NCBI GenBank assembly: GCA_032622095.1 | Contig: CP136069.1 | Coordinates: 2,391,462 to 2,455,461 of the forward strand | Direction of reading: 5' to 3' | DNA length: 64,000 nucleotides | From: Siphonodentalium dalli | Taxonomy: Eukaryota > Mollusca > Scaphopoda > Gadilida > Siphonodentaliidae | In this document: one piece after another, positions 30,554 through 42,374 of the stretch | How the letters are laid out: each line of letters opens with the position of its first letter | Position numbering within the stretch: position 1 is the stretch's first letter | Notes under the pieces: generated by a model | Told to the model about the DNA's origin: nothing | What the model saw: the letters and a program-made list of their open reading frames with translations, nothing else | Databases searched by the model: none | Position numbers and translations under genes: made by a program

Positions 30554-32033
30554 GAATACATGCTGAATAGGGGTGATGGGTCCCGAGGTATAGCTCTGCC
30601 TATAGTGAATACATGCTGAATAGGGGTGATGGGTCCCGAGGTATAGCTCTGCCTATAGTGAATACATGCTGAATAGGGGTGATGGGTCCCGAGGTATAGC
30701 TCTGCCTATAGTGAATACATGCTGAATAGGGGTGATGGGTCCCGATGTATAGCTCTGCCTATAGTGAATACATGCTGAATAGGGGTGATGGGTCCCGATG
30801 TATAGCTCTGCCTATAGTGAATACATGCTGAATAGGGGTGATGGGTCCCGATGTATAGCTCTGCCTATAGTGAATACATGCTGAATAGGGGTGATGGGTC
30901 CCGATGTATAGCTCTGCCTATAGTGAATACATGCTGAATAGGGGTGATGGGTCCCGATGTATAGCTCTGCCTATAGTGAATACATGCTGAATAGGGGTGA
31001 TGGGTCCCGAGGTATAGCTCTGCCTATAGTGAATACATGCTGAATAGGGGTGATGGGTCCCGATGTATAGCTCTGCCTATAGTGAATACATGCTGAATAG
31101 GGGTGATGGGTCCCGAGGTATAGCTCTGCCTATAGTGAATACATGCTGAATAGGGTTGATGGGTCCCGATGTATAGCTCTGCCTATAGTGAATACATGCT
31201 GAATAGGGGTGATGGGTCCCGAGGTATAGCTCTGCCTATAGTGAATACATGCTGAATAGGGGTGATGGGTCCCGAGGTATAGCTCTGCCTATAGTGAATA
31301 CATGCTGAATAGGGGTGATGGGTCCCGATGTATAGCTCTGCCTATAGTGAATACATGCTGAATAGGGGTGATGGGTCCCGATGTATAGCTCTGCCTATAG
31401 TGAATACATGCTGAATAGGGGTGATGGGTCCCGATGTATAGCTCTGCCTATAGTGAATACATGCTGAATAGGGGTGATGGGTCCCGATGTATAGCTCTGC
31501 CTATAGTGAATACATGCTGAATAGGGGTGATGGGTCCCGAGGTATAGCTCTGCCTATAGTGAATACATGCTGAATAGGGTTGATGGGTCCCGAGGTATAG
31601 CTCTGCCTATAGTGAATACATGCTGAATAGGGGTGATGGGTCCCGATGTATAGCTCTGCCTATAGTGAATACATGCTGAATAGGGGTGATGGGTCCCGAT
31701 GTATAGCTCTGCCTATAGTGAATACATGCTGAATAGGGGTGATGGGTCCCGATGTATAGCTCTGCCTATAGTGAATACATGCTGAATAGGGGTGATGGGT
31801 CCCGATGTATAGCTCTGCCTATAGTGAATACATGCTGAATAGGGGTGATGGGTCCCGATGTATAGCTCTGCCTATAGTGAATACATGCTGAATAGGGGTG
31901 ATGGGTCCCGATGTATAGCTCTGCCTATAGTGAATACATGCTGAATAGGGGTGATGGGTCCCGATGTATAGCTCTGCCTATAGTGAATACATGCTGAATA
32001 GGGGTGATGGGTCCCGATGTATAGCTCTGCCTA
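30554..32033 (+). repeat. 53-bp satellite, 28 near-identical copies
   Basis: Unit GAATACATGCTGAATAGGGG, TGATGGGTCCCGATGTATAG, CTCTGCCTATAGT, exactly 53 bp. Variation is almost confined to GATG/GAGG and a few GGGTTGATG units. Each unit contains TGCTGAATAGG, the terminal sequence of the adjacent foldback element. Confidence 0.95.
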
Positions 32034-34149
32034 TATTTATAGAAGTTCGAACGTATCGATCGGGTGGGAGATAATTTCATATTTTATTTTCCCAAAAGTC
32101 ACAAAATCCTTGACTCTAAGGAAATTCAAGTAAAGGGCAGGGGGGACTGGAAGTAAAAGAGTTATCTGGAATTAGGACCTATCGGGCCGACCATGGTTCG
32201 GCCTGGTGGGAGAATTTTTTTTAATTCCGACTAAAAAGACGCGAAATCCTGAGACTTTTTAGGACATCCTAAAGACCATGAAAATTAGTGTCTTCTGTAT
32301 GTTGCTTGGTATTATTAATCTTATCAAAGACTGAAAGAGGAATATTTATGTCATGCACTCGATCAATTTTATGGAAGTAAAATATGTACTACGGTTAAGA
32401 CTTAACTGGTCTTGCAACAGGAGGAAATAACTGTTCTTACAATTGACAGATACGGCGAAATTCCGACTATACCAAGATGCAACATCCTAGCATCTGAGAC
32501 TTTGCATACAGGCCATTCCTGGCTCGAGGTCCTTGAGATTTGGAACATCGTATGGCCATCATGCAGTGTCTGTGTCCGTACCTCAAGTGGGGTTGGGCAC
32601 CGCCATATATCGGGAGTTCCATGGTTAACCCGGACAATTAACCGGGCCTACCCCACTGGCTAGGCGCCACTGGTGTATCGGCCCCGGCTAACACGGATAA
32701 TTTCAACAATAAATTTGAGCATTTACGCCGCCAAACATAAAAAGACGTAAGAACAAGACATTGAATGGACATCGAAGTATTGAAACCAGTTCAAACAATT
32801 CTGATCACAAATACTGAGATCAACTAGATGAAGAACGAGAGGCCGATCAATATCGGCAGATGTTTAACCCATACCTTGGCGATAGCAATTAGCTATAACT
32901 GATAATTGGTCAAAGATATTATCACAGTAATCCATATATCAGTACCTAACTTAAAATCAAAAGCTAAAATAATTTGTCTTAAGAAGGGGTTAAAGTATTT
33001 GGGGTGGGAGAGGAGTCGTTTTAAATCTCATAACTCTGTCCCTATTCACACAGGGACCTCTCACTGTGAGATCCAATGGTTTAGCCATTAATCAATTTGA
33101 CAGATAGGATAAACAATTATCCAGCCAGCAGGTTGTTTATCTTTACCTTCATACAACCACCCTAGAGCTCTGTAACATATGTCATCACTCAATTAATAAC
33201 AGATTTCGCTTGGAATGACATATATTAATTTAAAGGTACTCTCATATACTCTGGATATTGGATGTTCACATGGTAATTTATTGATATCATTATATTACAT
33301 GCAACTATTGCAATAAAATCTTCATATTTTCAAAACAGGACATCACACCTAATTAATGGTTTTAAATATTTGTGTGTGTTAAATTGGGCGAGGAGTTCAA
33401 TCTAAAAAAATAATTCAAAAATAATTTATTTTTTTCAAAACCAGAACTATAAACATAATCAATAGAAATATTTGAGTCATCAAATCGGATAGTACGGGGT
33501 TACTCTTAACTAAAATAATGAACTGATAAACACAAAATAGTCAACAAAAAGCATGTCATTGGATTTAGAAACCCATACAATAAGTCATTCTCAAGAATCC
33601 CAGCACCCTTCATATTATCCTGCAGCCCAAATTCAATTGAGGGAATTTCAAAATAAGACATTTCCTCTAATGATGAATATATTTATTGAAAAACTGACTG
33701 AACCTGGCTCAAAGTGAAAGCGATAATTTAATATATGTCTATCGGATAATATGTGTCTATGGAATGGGTTAATTTTAATCCCAAATCCATGTAAGTGAAA
33801 AGTGGATCACCATCAATCTGTTCACAGAATAGGAGAATGATCAAATGAAAAACACCAGAAGACCATATTAACCCCGGGTTAATCATTTCCAATGACATCA
33901 TATGATGGAACTAAGAGTCTTATAGAGTGTACATTAATTAATGCCATTGACCTGATTCAACAGAGGATTAATTAACTTAATATTGCACAGAAGACAGAAC
34001 TGGAATAAAGAGTCACAGTTTGACAGATGAGATAAACAGGTCTGTCAGGCACCAGTGTATTGGGTGTCCAATAGCTTTTAATTGTCTCATTCTAATAACA
34101 CAGTTCTGTGTGGATTCATTTTCTCTTCAAATTGCACAGTGCATCTGAG
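32034..34149. other. unassigned region with minor direct repeats
   Basis: No gene recognised. 32058-32120 and 32205-32270 are diverged copies (GGTGGGAGA... AAATCCT), the second next to the near-palindrome GGCCGACCATGGTTCGGCC, found again near 45080. The remainder is AT-rich without recognisable content. Confidence 0.5.
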
Positions 34150-34700
34150 TGCATGGCAAATAGGTATGAATAATAAAGGGCCATAACTCTGTTAAAATAA
34201 ATCGGATCAAACCCATATTCGAACTTGATCTATATTTAGGGGTCAGAAATTGATATGCCAAATTTGGTGTCAATCAGATGGAAATTTTTTGAGTCATCCT
34301 GGTTTGGATGAATACTATTTAAAAACAAGAGTGGAAAGGGTTAACTAAACACTATCAAAATCCATACAGATGAAGAACGTGCTAAGAAAGACCTAGGTAA
34401 GAAATATGAGGCAGATCAGAAGAAAATTATTTGACTTAAATGCATCAGATAGCATTTGTGTGCAGGGTTAATTATTCTCTAAATCGATCAACCAATCGAT
34501 ACCAAAAACTATACAGGTGAGGGGTGTGTCATCATAAACCTACATATCAAATATGAACACAATCGGACAAAAAATACTTTGGTTACAGCATCGGATAGCT
34601 CATGCCTATGTGCGGATGCAAAGTGTAAATAATTTCTAAACCGATCAACCGATCGATTCCAAAAACTATAGAGTGTGTCATCATAAACATGCACATAAAA
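34150..34700. repeat. dispersed repeat, inverted copy of 60470-60920
   Basis: Shared words in reverse order include ATAACTCTGTTAAAATAAAT, CCATATTCGAACTTGATC, AGAAAGACCTAGGTAAGAAA, CATCAGATAGCATTTGTGTG and CAGGTGAGGGGTGTGTCAT. No coding potential. Confidence 0.75.
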
Positions 34701-34702
34701 TT

Positions 34703-34733
34703 TGAGTTATCTCCCATCGCTCCGCTGAGATAT
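34703..34733 (+). repeat. 31-bp dispersed motif, inverted copy near 53626
   Basis: GAGTTATCTCCCATCGCTCC then GCTGAGATATC; its exact reverse complement lies at about 53626-53656, and a TAGAGGGCGCTG / CAGCGCCCTCTA pair flanks both at different distances. Confidence 0.6.
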
Positions 34734-35269
34734 CACTGCCATCTTGGACATTTGGTAAGGATTTCTTACGTGTTCTTAGTTCTTACGTTTTAGGATTAAA
34801 ATTGTCTATGTCTGGCTCAGTTCATATTGTTCTTATCAAAACCGAAAGAATTACCATTATAGCAAACTGTTGGTGGTCAAAATAAGATAATAGGTGACTA
34901 AATATAGTTCCGACGATATGTAAAAATAGATGTATCGGTCCGCGAAGTACCATCATTGTGGCAGTGCTATATCGCAGTGATAACATAGAGGGCGCTGCAT
35001 GGAGTTTGTCTTATAGTTGTTGTCTGTTGCTTAACAATGTACTGCACTGCGATCCGGTCATAAAAGCCGAACATAGCCGAACATATAGCCGAACACAAGT
35101 TCAAATAATGGGACATTTTACAAATAAAGTTCATAGGCATATGTATTCATGTTCAAGATATATTGCTATACGAAGTTTGGTGGAGTTTGGATCAATAAAG
35201 AGTGTTTTATTAGATGTTTTGTATAACGCGTTTGTTTGATAGGTGATAATTAATATCTTCCATGTGGGA

Positions 35270-35539
35270 TTAAAGGTACTCAATCCGATTAGACGCTCCC
35301 AAATTACTATTTCTTTGGCTTCGGGGGTAAAAAATATTTGATTCGAGTCGAGGAACATACCCATCAAAGCTCAGATTGATCAGATATCGATTTTGGAAGT
35401 TTGTTATTTCAATTGTTTCTGGGCCAGAAACACGAGCTCAAACGGACGGTCTTGCAGATAAAGATTGATAACTCTAAAATCAGGTGGTAATAATAACCAC
35501 TTTATTTAGGAGCGTCTGATACAGATTGAGTATGTTTAA
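35270..35539. mobile_element. TTAA-flanked inverted-repeat element, short copy
   Basis: TTAAAGGTACTCAATCCG at the left; GATTGAGTATGTTTAA at the right. Internal TATTTCTTTGGCTTCGGGGG and AATATTTGATTCGAGTCGAG match 59336-59821. Confidence 0.65.
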
Positions 35540-35981
35540 GTCACCAGCCGACAGGCTTTAATGTTGTCGGTGGCTGTCTCTCGCCTATGATCTTTAAAGT
35601 TATGTGAAACACTCCGATAGGTTGATCAAAAAAATAGAAATGGAGAATAATCTTGCTCAAAGTAGTTATTTTTACAAATATTAATCCAAATTTACAGGCA
35701 ACACACACAGCCATTCTTAGATATTACATGTAAATAAATGCAATGACTTTCGATGACGAAATCGTTTGCGTTGGTTTATCGCCGATAGTTGCGTCCCGAA
35801 TCGAGTTGTAAATATTTACAATTGCGCATAGTTCAGACGATGTTTTCTATGGAGTGGTATGGTCGATTTCTTGGAGATTTTCGATCTATGTCAGTAGAAT
35901 GCTGCATTCCTGCAGTTGGCATAGCGCCTGAATACTAACATATCAGTTTCATACACCCGCACAAGTCCATAATATGGCTTT
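35540..35981. other. unassigned DNA
   Basis: No gene or repeat recognised; moderately AT-rich. Confidence 0.4.
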
Positions 35982-35995
35982 AAGTGTTTTGTTGC

Positions 35996-36275
35996 TGTTT
36001 GTTTGTTTGTTTGTTTGTTTGTTTATTAGGCCACACACGACGTTGTCAAATTTACGGGTGGAGAAAAGACCACACAGAGGCTTAATTTCACCGGGAAATT
36101 GTTCCACTGCGTGTAGAAATCACCGACCCCCGGAAAGCAACTGACAAACTTGCCCAGATACACGATTCCGGCCACCCTCCCTATGACGGTGTTCGAACCA
36201 GCTTCGTCAGCGCTGGACGGCCTGTGACGGCGTAATTCACCTGGCACACTACCGACTGGACCACCGGGGGCCCCC
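35996..36275 (-). mobile_element. tRNA-derived SINE with 14-bp target duplications
   Basis: On the minus strand it starts GGGGGCCCCCGGTGGTCCAG. GTGGTCCAGTCGGTAGTG fits a polymerase III A box and GGTTCGAACACC fits a B box; a ~200-bp unrelated body and a 3' AATAAACAAACAAACAAAC tail follow. AAGTGTTTTGTTGC occurs exactly at 35982-35995 and 36276-36289. The length and tail suit a SINE mobilised by a LINE with a repeated tail; which LINE is not visible. Confidence 0.88.
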
Positions 36276-36478
36276 AAGTGTTTTGTTGCAATCATTGTTA
36301 TCTATAAATTTAAACCGTAAACGGAACTAAACCAGGCTATTTTTTTTGTAAATCGGTTTATTGCAAATAAATAGACCATGGGATGAAAATCCTAAGACGC
36401 ACATGGAATGTAAGACTCGATATTCTTATAGTACTTGCTTTTCTTAATTAGACCCTGGAGAGTGGGTTCAGTCCGATT

Positions 36479-36846
36479 GTTTACCCTGTGCCAATGCATT
36501 TTCTTATATATGCGAGTCGACCATAGGTCGCCTCGCATATATAAGAGAATGCATTGGCCTAACAATTTTTTATCATTTTTTTAATAAATTTTTCTTACAA
36601 TTTTTAGGACATAAAATAAAAAACATCCATTACCCTGCAGGGAGCCCCACACATATATAGAAGCATATAGAAGAGTGTCGTCTGCTCATGTTTGTCTGGG
36701 GCTCTGTATGGGTGAAATTATAAAATTGTTAAAGAATACAAGACAAAATTGTAAAAAAAATGTTAGGCCAATGCATTCTCTTATATATGCGAGGCGACCT
36801 ATGGTCGAGTCGCATATATAAGAGAATGCATTGGCACAGGGTAAAC
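36479..36846 (+). mobile_element. nested hairpin MITE, copy 1
   Basis: Ends GTTTACCCTGTGCCAATGCA / TGCATTGGCACAGGGTAAAC. Each end is followed by a second palindrome (ATATATGCGAGTCGACC... GGTCGCCTCGCATATAT), and the centre carries the ~75-bp GAGCCCCACA hairpin (36634-36713). Three levels of inverted repeat in 368 bp. No coding capacity. Confidence 0.8.
36634..36713 (+). repeat. ~75-bp hairpin element inside the MITE
   Basis: CTGCAGGGAGCCCCACACAT ... AGAGTGTCGTCTGCTC ... GTCTGGGGCTCTGTATGGG. Same family as 1902 and 3053, where it stands alone. Confidence 0.75.
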
Positions 36847-37380
36847 TTAGAATCGTAGAAAATTGATATAAAAAAGTTTGTCAGCCACTGTTAGGATACT
36901 ACAAGAATATGTAACATAATGCAAAAGTTCTGGTTTCTGGAGTTGTAAATGCGTGAGAAAAACTTGTTTTGTCAGCCGTTTTCGTGTACATCATTCTCAC
37001 TAAAATATATATTTAAAAATCGTTTTATTATTACAAGTTCATTCAGACAGTTTGGTGATTTTTCTAAATGGAATATGTCGAAATCTTTCAATAAATACCC
37101 TGGAATTTCAAAATTTCCGAACTGGCATCTGACAGCCTTGATTTTAGTTTATTTTAATGAATATTAGTCTTTGACTGACTACCGAGGAGGGAAGATGACC
37201 CATTGGGCCGACCCAAGCTCACGAGAAAAATAGACCTTGAAATTATCATCCTTATGTTTTTTTTACAATTATTCTGAGTTGTGAATTTTCACGTGATTTC
37301 TTATGAGAAATGCAGACTGAAATGTTTCCACAAAGAAGTTATTGGATATTTTCAAAGTCAGAATTCTCACGTTAGATCTC
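36847..37380. other. unassigned AT-rich DNA
   Basis: No gene recognised. Confidence 0.4.
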
Positions 37381-37405
37381 TTAACCCTTTACCCAACAAA
37401 ACCCC

Positions 37406-37482
37406 TTATAGAGCCCCACATAGACTGGAGCAGACGACACTCTGCAGTGCATGCTTCCATATGTGTGAGGCTCCCTGTGGGA
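37406..37482 (-). repeat. ~75-bp hairpin element, free copy
   Basis: TAGAGCCCCACATAGACTGG, AGCAGACGACACTCTGCAGT, GCATGCTTCCATATGTGTGA, GGCTCCCTGTGGG. Preceded at 37387 by CTTTACCCAACAAAAC, the same word that borders the next element. Confidence 0.7.
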
Positions 37483-37499
37483 TAAATCTCTTAATTAAA

Positions 37500-37943
37500 C
37501 CTTTACCCAACAAAACGGCCAAAAACGCCCAAATAAAGCTTCAACAGCCTAAAATACCATTTGCCAATGCATTCTCTTATACATGCGAGTCGACCATAGG
37601 TCGCCTCGCATATATAAGAGAATGCATTGGCCTAACAATTTTTTATCATTTTTTTTAAATAAATGTTTCTTACGATTTTTAGGACATAAAATAAAAAACA
37701 TCCATTACCCTGCAGGGAGCCCCACACATATATAGAAGCATATAGAAGAGTGTCGTCTGCTCATGTTTGTCTGGGGCTCTGTATGGGTGAAATTATAAAA
37801 TTGTTAAAGAATACAAGAAAACATTATTAAAATTGTAAAAAATTGTTAGGCCAATGCATTCTCTTATATATGCGAGGCGACCTATGGTCGACTCGCATAT
37901 ATAAGAGAATGCATTGGCACAGGGCCGTTCTGTTGGGTAAAGG
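37500..37943 (+). mobile_element. nested hairpin MITE, copy 2, inside a different outer inverted repeat
   Basis: The inner part (37562-37923) matches copy 1 including the central hairpin (37709-37790). Outer ends are CCTTTACCCAACAAAACGG (37500) and CCGTTCTGTTGGGTAAAGG (to 37943), not found around copies 1 and 3. Confidence 0.75.
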
Positions 37944-38311
37944 GCTAAGAAATAGAAGGATTTAAAATTGCATGGTCTCGAATTCCAGAAAAGTAAGCTA
38001 AGTGTGATTTTCTAACATGAGAATATGTTAGAAATAGGGTAGAAATTTCTAAGTCAGATTTCAATGGGTGCAAAATTATTACCCAGCACATGTGGCAGAT
38101 AAATCTGATCTGGTGTATGCTGGATAATTCAAACTATAAAATGCGCCAAAACAGTTACTGGAGGTAACCTGTGCATGTCAGTTGATATGCACAAATTAGA
38201 CTGTAAAATCTTTATTTCTGTGTTAGAAGTTGTATTATATTCATGAGAAGGAAACATGGAGTTATATTGTGGTATTTGTGGATATTCTTTAATGATAAGT
38301 TCCACAACATG
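37944..38311. other. unassigned DNA
   Basis: No gene recognised between the two inverted-repeat elements. Confidence 0.4.
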
Positions 38312-38370
38312 GAATTCTATGGAAGCGTATTGGTGCCATTTTGAAAAAAATAAATTGGCACAGTAAGTGC

Positions 38371-38870
38371 TAATTAGCACATACGTATAAGCTAATTAGC
38401 TGATAATAACAGCTAATTAGCACATAGTAAGTGCTAATTAGCACATACATATCAGCTAATTAGCTGATAATAACAGCTAATTAGCTGATACTATCAGCTA
38501 ATTAGCGCATACGTATCAACTAATTAGCACATGCATATCAGCTAATTAGCACATGCGTATCAGCTAATTAGCTGATAACAACAGCTAATTAGCTGATAAC
38601 AACAGCTAATTAGCTGATAACAACAGCTAATTAGCACATAGTAAGTGCTAATTAACACATACTCATCAGCTAATTAGCTGATAATAACAGCTAATTAGCT
38701 GATACTATCAGATAATTAGCGCATACGTATCAGCTAATTAGCACATGCATATCAGCTAATTATCACATACGTATCAGCTAATTAGCTGATAACAACAGCT
38801 AATTAGCTGATAACAACAGCTAATTATCACATAGTAGGGGCTAATTAGCACATACATATCAGCTAATTAT
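38371..38870. repeat. AGCTAATTAGCT palindrome array, long arm
   Basis: AGCTAATTAGC units every ~20-22 bp, alternately separated by TGATAACAAC or ACATACGTATC. Many tens of TAATTA cores. Confidence 0.9.
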
Positions 38871-39717
38871 CTCCCATTGAGTGCTAACTTAAGTAATAAC
38901 TCAACTCAAAAATAACAGATTTCATTTTTTGGGAAATTTTTCTACAAAATATGGTGTCACACCCACAACAAGAGCAACGCTGGTGCGTCGGCTTAATACG
39001 CCCGTGTTTGCGCATAAAAAGTGACAAAACAAGGATGCAACTTTAATAAAAAATCAGCTGTCTGGGCCCAAATTCGAACTTGACCGGCATTTTGATATTA
39101 TTTTGTCATATACCAAGTTTGGTTGTGATAAAGTAATCATGACTCAAGTTATCGATCGGAAACCATAAATTTGGGAAATTCAAAGTCAAAATCAGGACGT
39201 AATTCAATAAAAAAAACATCAGAACGTAACTTTAACAAAAATCATCGAACCGCGCCCATTTTCGAACTTGACCTGTATTTTGATATTATTGCGTCACATA
39301 CCAAGTTTTATTGTGATAGTGTAATACTTACTCAAGTTATCGATCGGAAACCATAAATTTGGGAAATGCTAAGTCAAAATCAGAACGTTACTTTAACAAA
39401 AATCATCGGACCGCGCCCGTTTTCGAACTTGACCTGTATTTTGATATGATTGAACCACAAACCAAGTTTGGTTGTGATAAAATTATCCCTACGCAAGTTA
39501 TCGATCGGAAACCAAAATGTTAACGGACGGACAGACAGACGGACGCGCGGACGGACAGACGGACGGACGAACTGATTACATAATAGTCTTTTGAAAAGAA
39601 ATCCACGAGGTTCATGTTGACCCGGAAGTAGTTCCAGTTTTGAGTCACGTGTCGAAATTTCTGATGAAACAGACGTGACGATTGGATAACTTTTCAGGCC
39701 TATATAACAGTATTAAA

Positions 39718-39970
39718 TTATCAGCTAATTAGCTGATAGTATCAGCTAATTAGCTGATATGTATGTGCTAATTAGCACTTATTATGTGCTAATTAGCTGT
39801 TATTATCAACTAATTAGCTGATACGTATGTTCTAATTAGCTGATATTATCAGCTAATTAGCTGTTATATCAGCTAATTAGCTGATATGTATGTGCTAATT
39901 AGCACTTACTATGTGCTAATTAGCTGTTATTATCAGCTAATTAGCTGATACGTATGTGCTAATTAGCACT
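39718..39970. repeat. AGCTAATTAGCT palindrome array, short arm
   Basis: Same units as 38371-38870 in inverted order, about half the length. Confidence 0.9.
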
Positions 39971-40024
39971 TACTGGGCCAATTTTTTTTCTTCAAAATGG
40001 CACCAATACCCTTCCATAGAATTC

Positions 40025-41118
40025 ACACTATAGGTATGTGTAATATTTATAGAAATGACAGAGGGCTTTAGACTTTATGCACCTGGTATAATGGCTGTCC
40101 CTACACCCTATAGTGTTGCCTTTACTTCAGGTTCTAGTATGTAATTTATCAACCGGGTAGACTACATGTATATATAAAAGTTGTCTCGATGTCGGTTCTT
40201 AGTACTGTCACAACATTGTTTCAACATGCGTTGATGTCCCAAACTATCGTCAAAACACTCTTCCATGTTTGTCAAAACACTCTTTCATGTTTTTCAAAAC
40301 ATTACATCGGCTGAGGTGACATCGCTTGAGATGGCCTCACTGACCAGGCTTCACAACAGTACAAACATTCTTTGATGTCAGCGAATTTATTAGCAGGGTG
40401 GGTAAATGTCCCTTTGTCATTTCACCGGCGGGGTGGGGAAATGTCCGGTGGGTAAATGTCCGGGTGGGGAAATGTCCGGTGGGTTAATGTCCTGGTGGGG
40501 AAATGTCCGCTTTTGAAAGTGGGGAAATGTCCGGTGGGGAAATGTCAGGTTACCCCCTAAAACGCTAATCTGCGTGCCGGAACTGCTGCTCTGCGTGCTA
40601 AATATAAAATTTTGTTGTTGACGACGTCAGTTTTCAAGTAGTACCACGCCGGTAAGTATGTGCTTTTATTTTCTTAGTTAATGCGCGTTAGTTAGAGTGA
40701 TATTAACGTACTCTTTGTGCAAATGCGTGTGGTTGGAAGAAATTTGGAAGTGTATGGAATGTGTCACACAAAATTACAACATGCCTGTTTTTTCATCATT
40801 TTTCATGCCACGATACTAGCATTGTCGTTAATTCCGAAGAAATTTACAGCTATTACCCTCTGTTCACAACGAATACCTCTTTCTGAATTTTTTATGTACT
40901 TCATTTGTTGATATCAGTAAAAACAAGATCGAATTTCATCACTTTGCATGGGCGATATTGTTTCTGACAACTCTGGTGCGCATATTTGACAACGTCTGAT
41001 CTGCGATGTTGACAACTCCTTATCCGAGAGTAAGGAAATTGACCTTTTCACGACTTTACAAACTTAAAACTTACAAAGCTGTCCCAGTTTGTGGCAAAAT
41101 AATAAGGACGTGGCAACG
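40025..41118. other. unassigned DNA with a GGTGGGGAAATGTCC minisatellite
   Basis: 40396-40552 holds about eight 15-20-bp units of GGTGGGGAAATGTCC. The rest shows no recognisable gene. Confidence 0.5.
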
Positions 41119-41130
41119 TGGTCTTTATAT

Positions 41131-42200
41131 TTTTTTTGTATAAATAGGTTTATTGCAAATAAAATTGCAAAGAGCCAGACAACAGGTCCGAAGACCTATA
41201 TAAGTCCGACTCAACAAAATATAAATTACAAAATAATATTCACGTGATCAACAAAACAAAACAAAAAACAAAATTAAGTGCATATGGTGATACTGTACAG
41301 TTGATTCAGGAGTCCTTGGGTGGTAAGAAGCTACATATTCCATAATTTTCAAATTTTAATCGATTTGAGGCTATGTGCATCGGTTTGGGTAATTGGCTAA
41401 ATAGATCTTTTAGACACCAGAAAAATCATATAGGATTACGCTTTATATAATATTATCTAATTGCATCCTCACCAAAAGAAAATGAAAGATTAATAATTCA
41501 ACTTGTAACTTGTAACTATATAAAAAGTTATGCATTTTTGAATCTGGATGTTGCTTCAACATAAATATGAACTGCTTTTACAATTTCTGAATTTATAGTG
41601 GTACTCAAGCGATTATCTCCATAAAGTAATAGATGAGTTTTGATATCAACTTCCAATAATCCCAATGCAGTAAAGAGTTCGAATCGCTCCAATACATATA
41701 GCGGACAGTACATAAAATAATGTTCAGTATCTTCATATATATTCCCACAAATACATTTTGGATCATCAGTCAGGAATCGCTCAAACTTATGTGCTTTTAA
41801 ATCACTACAGCCTAGGCGCATTCTCGCATGTACTATCTGTGTCTCTCTTTTTCCTTCATAAAAGTAAACTGGAATAATTGAATCACCCCGTTTCAGAGTG
41901 TATTTCAACAACGAAATTGATTTTGATATCTTCAGTTCCTCTTCCAAACAGTTCCATAATCTAGGACCTGATTGAAAGAATGAATTCAAGAAACTTTTAA
42001 TCGGATTTTGAGAGTATACATAGCTCAAATTAGTTGCTGTTCTCATTTCGTAGTCACTTATATCTGATACGCGTCTTGGAATTTGAAGGGAAATATAGTT
42101 GGGAGCCATTTTGTGGACTGCCTTATGAATCGTAACCACTTTCCTTCTAGACCTTCTATCAGCTAGTGGTATATACCCCGTTTCCTTGTAAAGTAAAATA
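41131..42200 (-). mobile_element. 5'-truncated LINE copy with 12-bp target duplications
   Basis: TGGTCTTTATAT lies at 41119-41130 and again at 42201-42212. Between them is the 3' third of a LINE on the minus strand with 3' UTR, an AATAAA (minus strand, near 41150) and a short A tail (TTTTTTT on the plus strand). A textbook truncated retroposition. Confidence 0.88.
41528..42198 (-). pseudogene. LINE reverse transcriptase C-terminal fragment
   Basis: An open frame of about 220 codons on the minus strand that begins at the insertion boundary, so it has no start of its own. It carries the region after the RT catalytic core: IHKAVHKMAPNYISL, FFQSGPRLWNCL, HARMRLGCSDLKAHKF, and a C-terminal CICGNIYEDTEHYFMYCPLY with the CxC...H...C cysteine motif, ending ...ATSRFKNA. 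The HxRMRLGCSxL and cysteine blocks align with the end of the LINE protein encoded at 47253-50084, so both belong to the same broad clade, though they are clearly different families. The catalytic FADD/YADD block is absent. A dead fragment with no lesion in what remains. Confidence 0.85.
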
Positions 42201-42262
42201 TGGTCTTTATATTGAGTGCACCTATATTCTCGCCATCTCTCTCTGTATTCTATCTCAGATTA

Positions 42263-42331
42263 TATTCTCTCTCTCCTCTCTCTCCTCTCTCTCCTCTCTC
42301 TCCTCTCTCTCCTCTCTCTCTCCTCTCTCTC

Positions 42332-42371
<40 letters not shown>
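42263..42371. repeat. CT-rich microsatellite
   Basis: CTCTCTCC/CTCTCT run; the reading frames across it are poly-Ser/Leu artefacts. Confidence 0.95.
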
Positions 42372-42372
<1 letters not shown>

Positions 42373-42374
42373 AC

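Larger units (their letters stand above)
38312..40024. mobile_element. 1.7 kb foldback element with AGCTAATTAGCT arrays
   Basis: Ends GAATTCTATGGAAGCGTATT and its inverted match AATACCCTTCCATAGAATTC, continuing inward with TTGGTGCCATTTTGAA. Arms are arrays of AGCTAATTAGCT/AGCTAATTAGCAC (38371-38870; 39718-39970). The centre (38990-39580) is a ~150-bp tandem repeat (TTTTCGAACTTGACCTGTAT, AAGTTATCGATCGGAAACC) closed by GGACGGACAGACAGACGGAC. No target duplication identified. Confidence 0.75.

Noticed and set aside
30554-32033. CRISPR-like array of regular repeats
   Set aside because: Units are contiguous 53-bp repeats with no unique spacers, in animal DNA with no cas genes.
32412-32663. 83-codon frame
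   Set aside because: No recognisable domain, neighbours or codon pattern; chance frame.
36230-36275. Functional tRNA gene
   Set aside because: A and B boxes are present but the cloverleaf is not completed, and a SINE body, tail and target duplications follow.
36026-36295. 89-codon minus-strand protein
   Set aside because: It is the SINE body and its B box, not a coding sequence.
40595-40660. Promoter and first exon (TATAAA-like box, GACGACGTCAG, donor CCG|GTAAGT)
   Set aside because: Suggestive words, but there is no coding exon downstream that I can connect.
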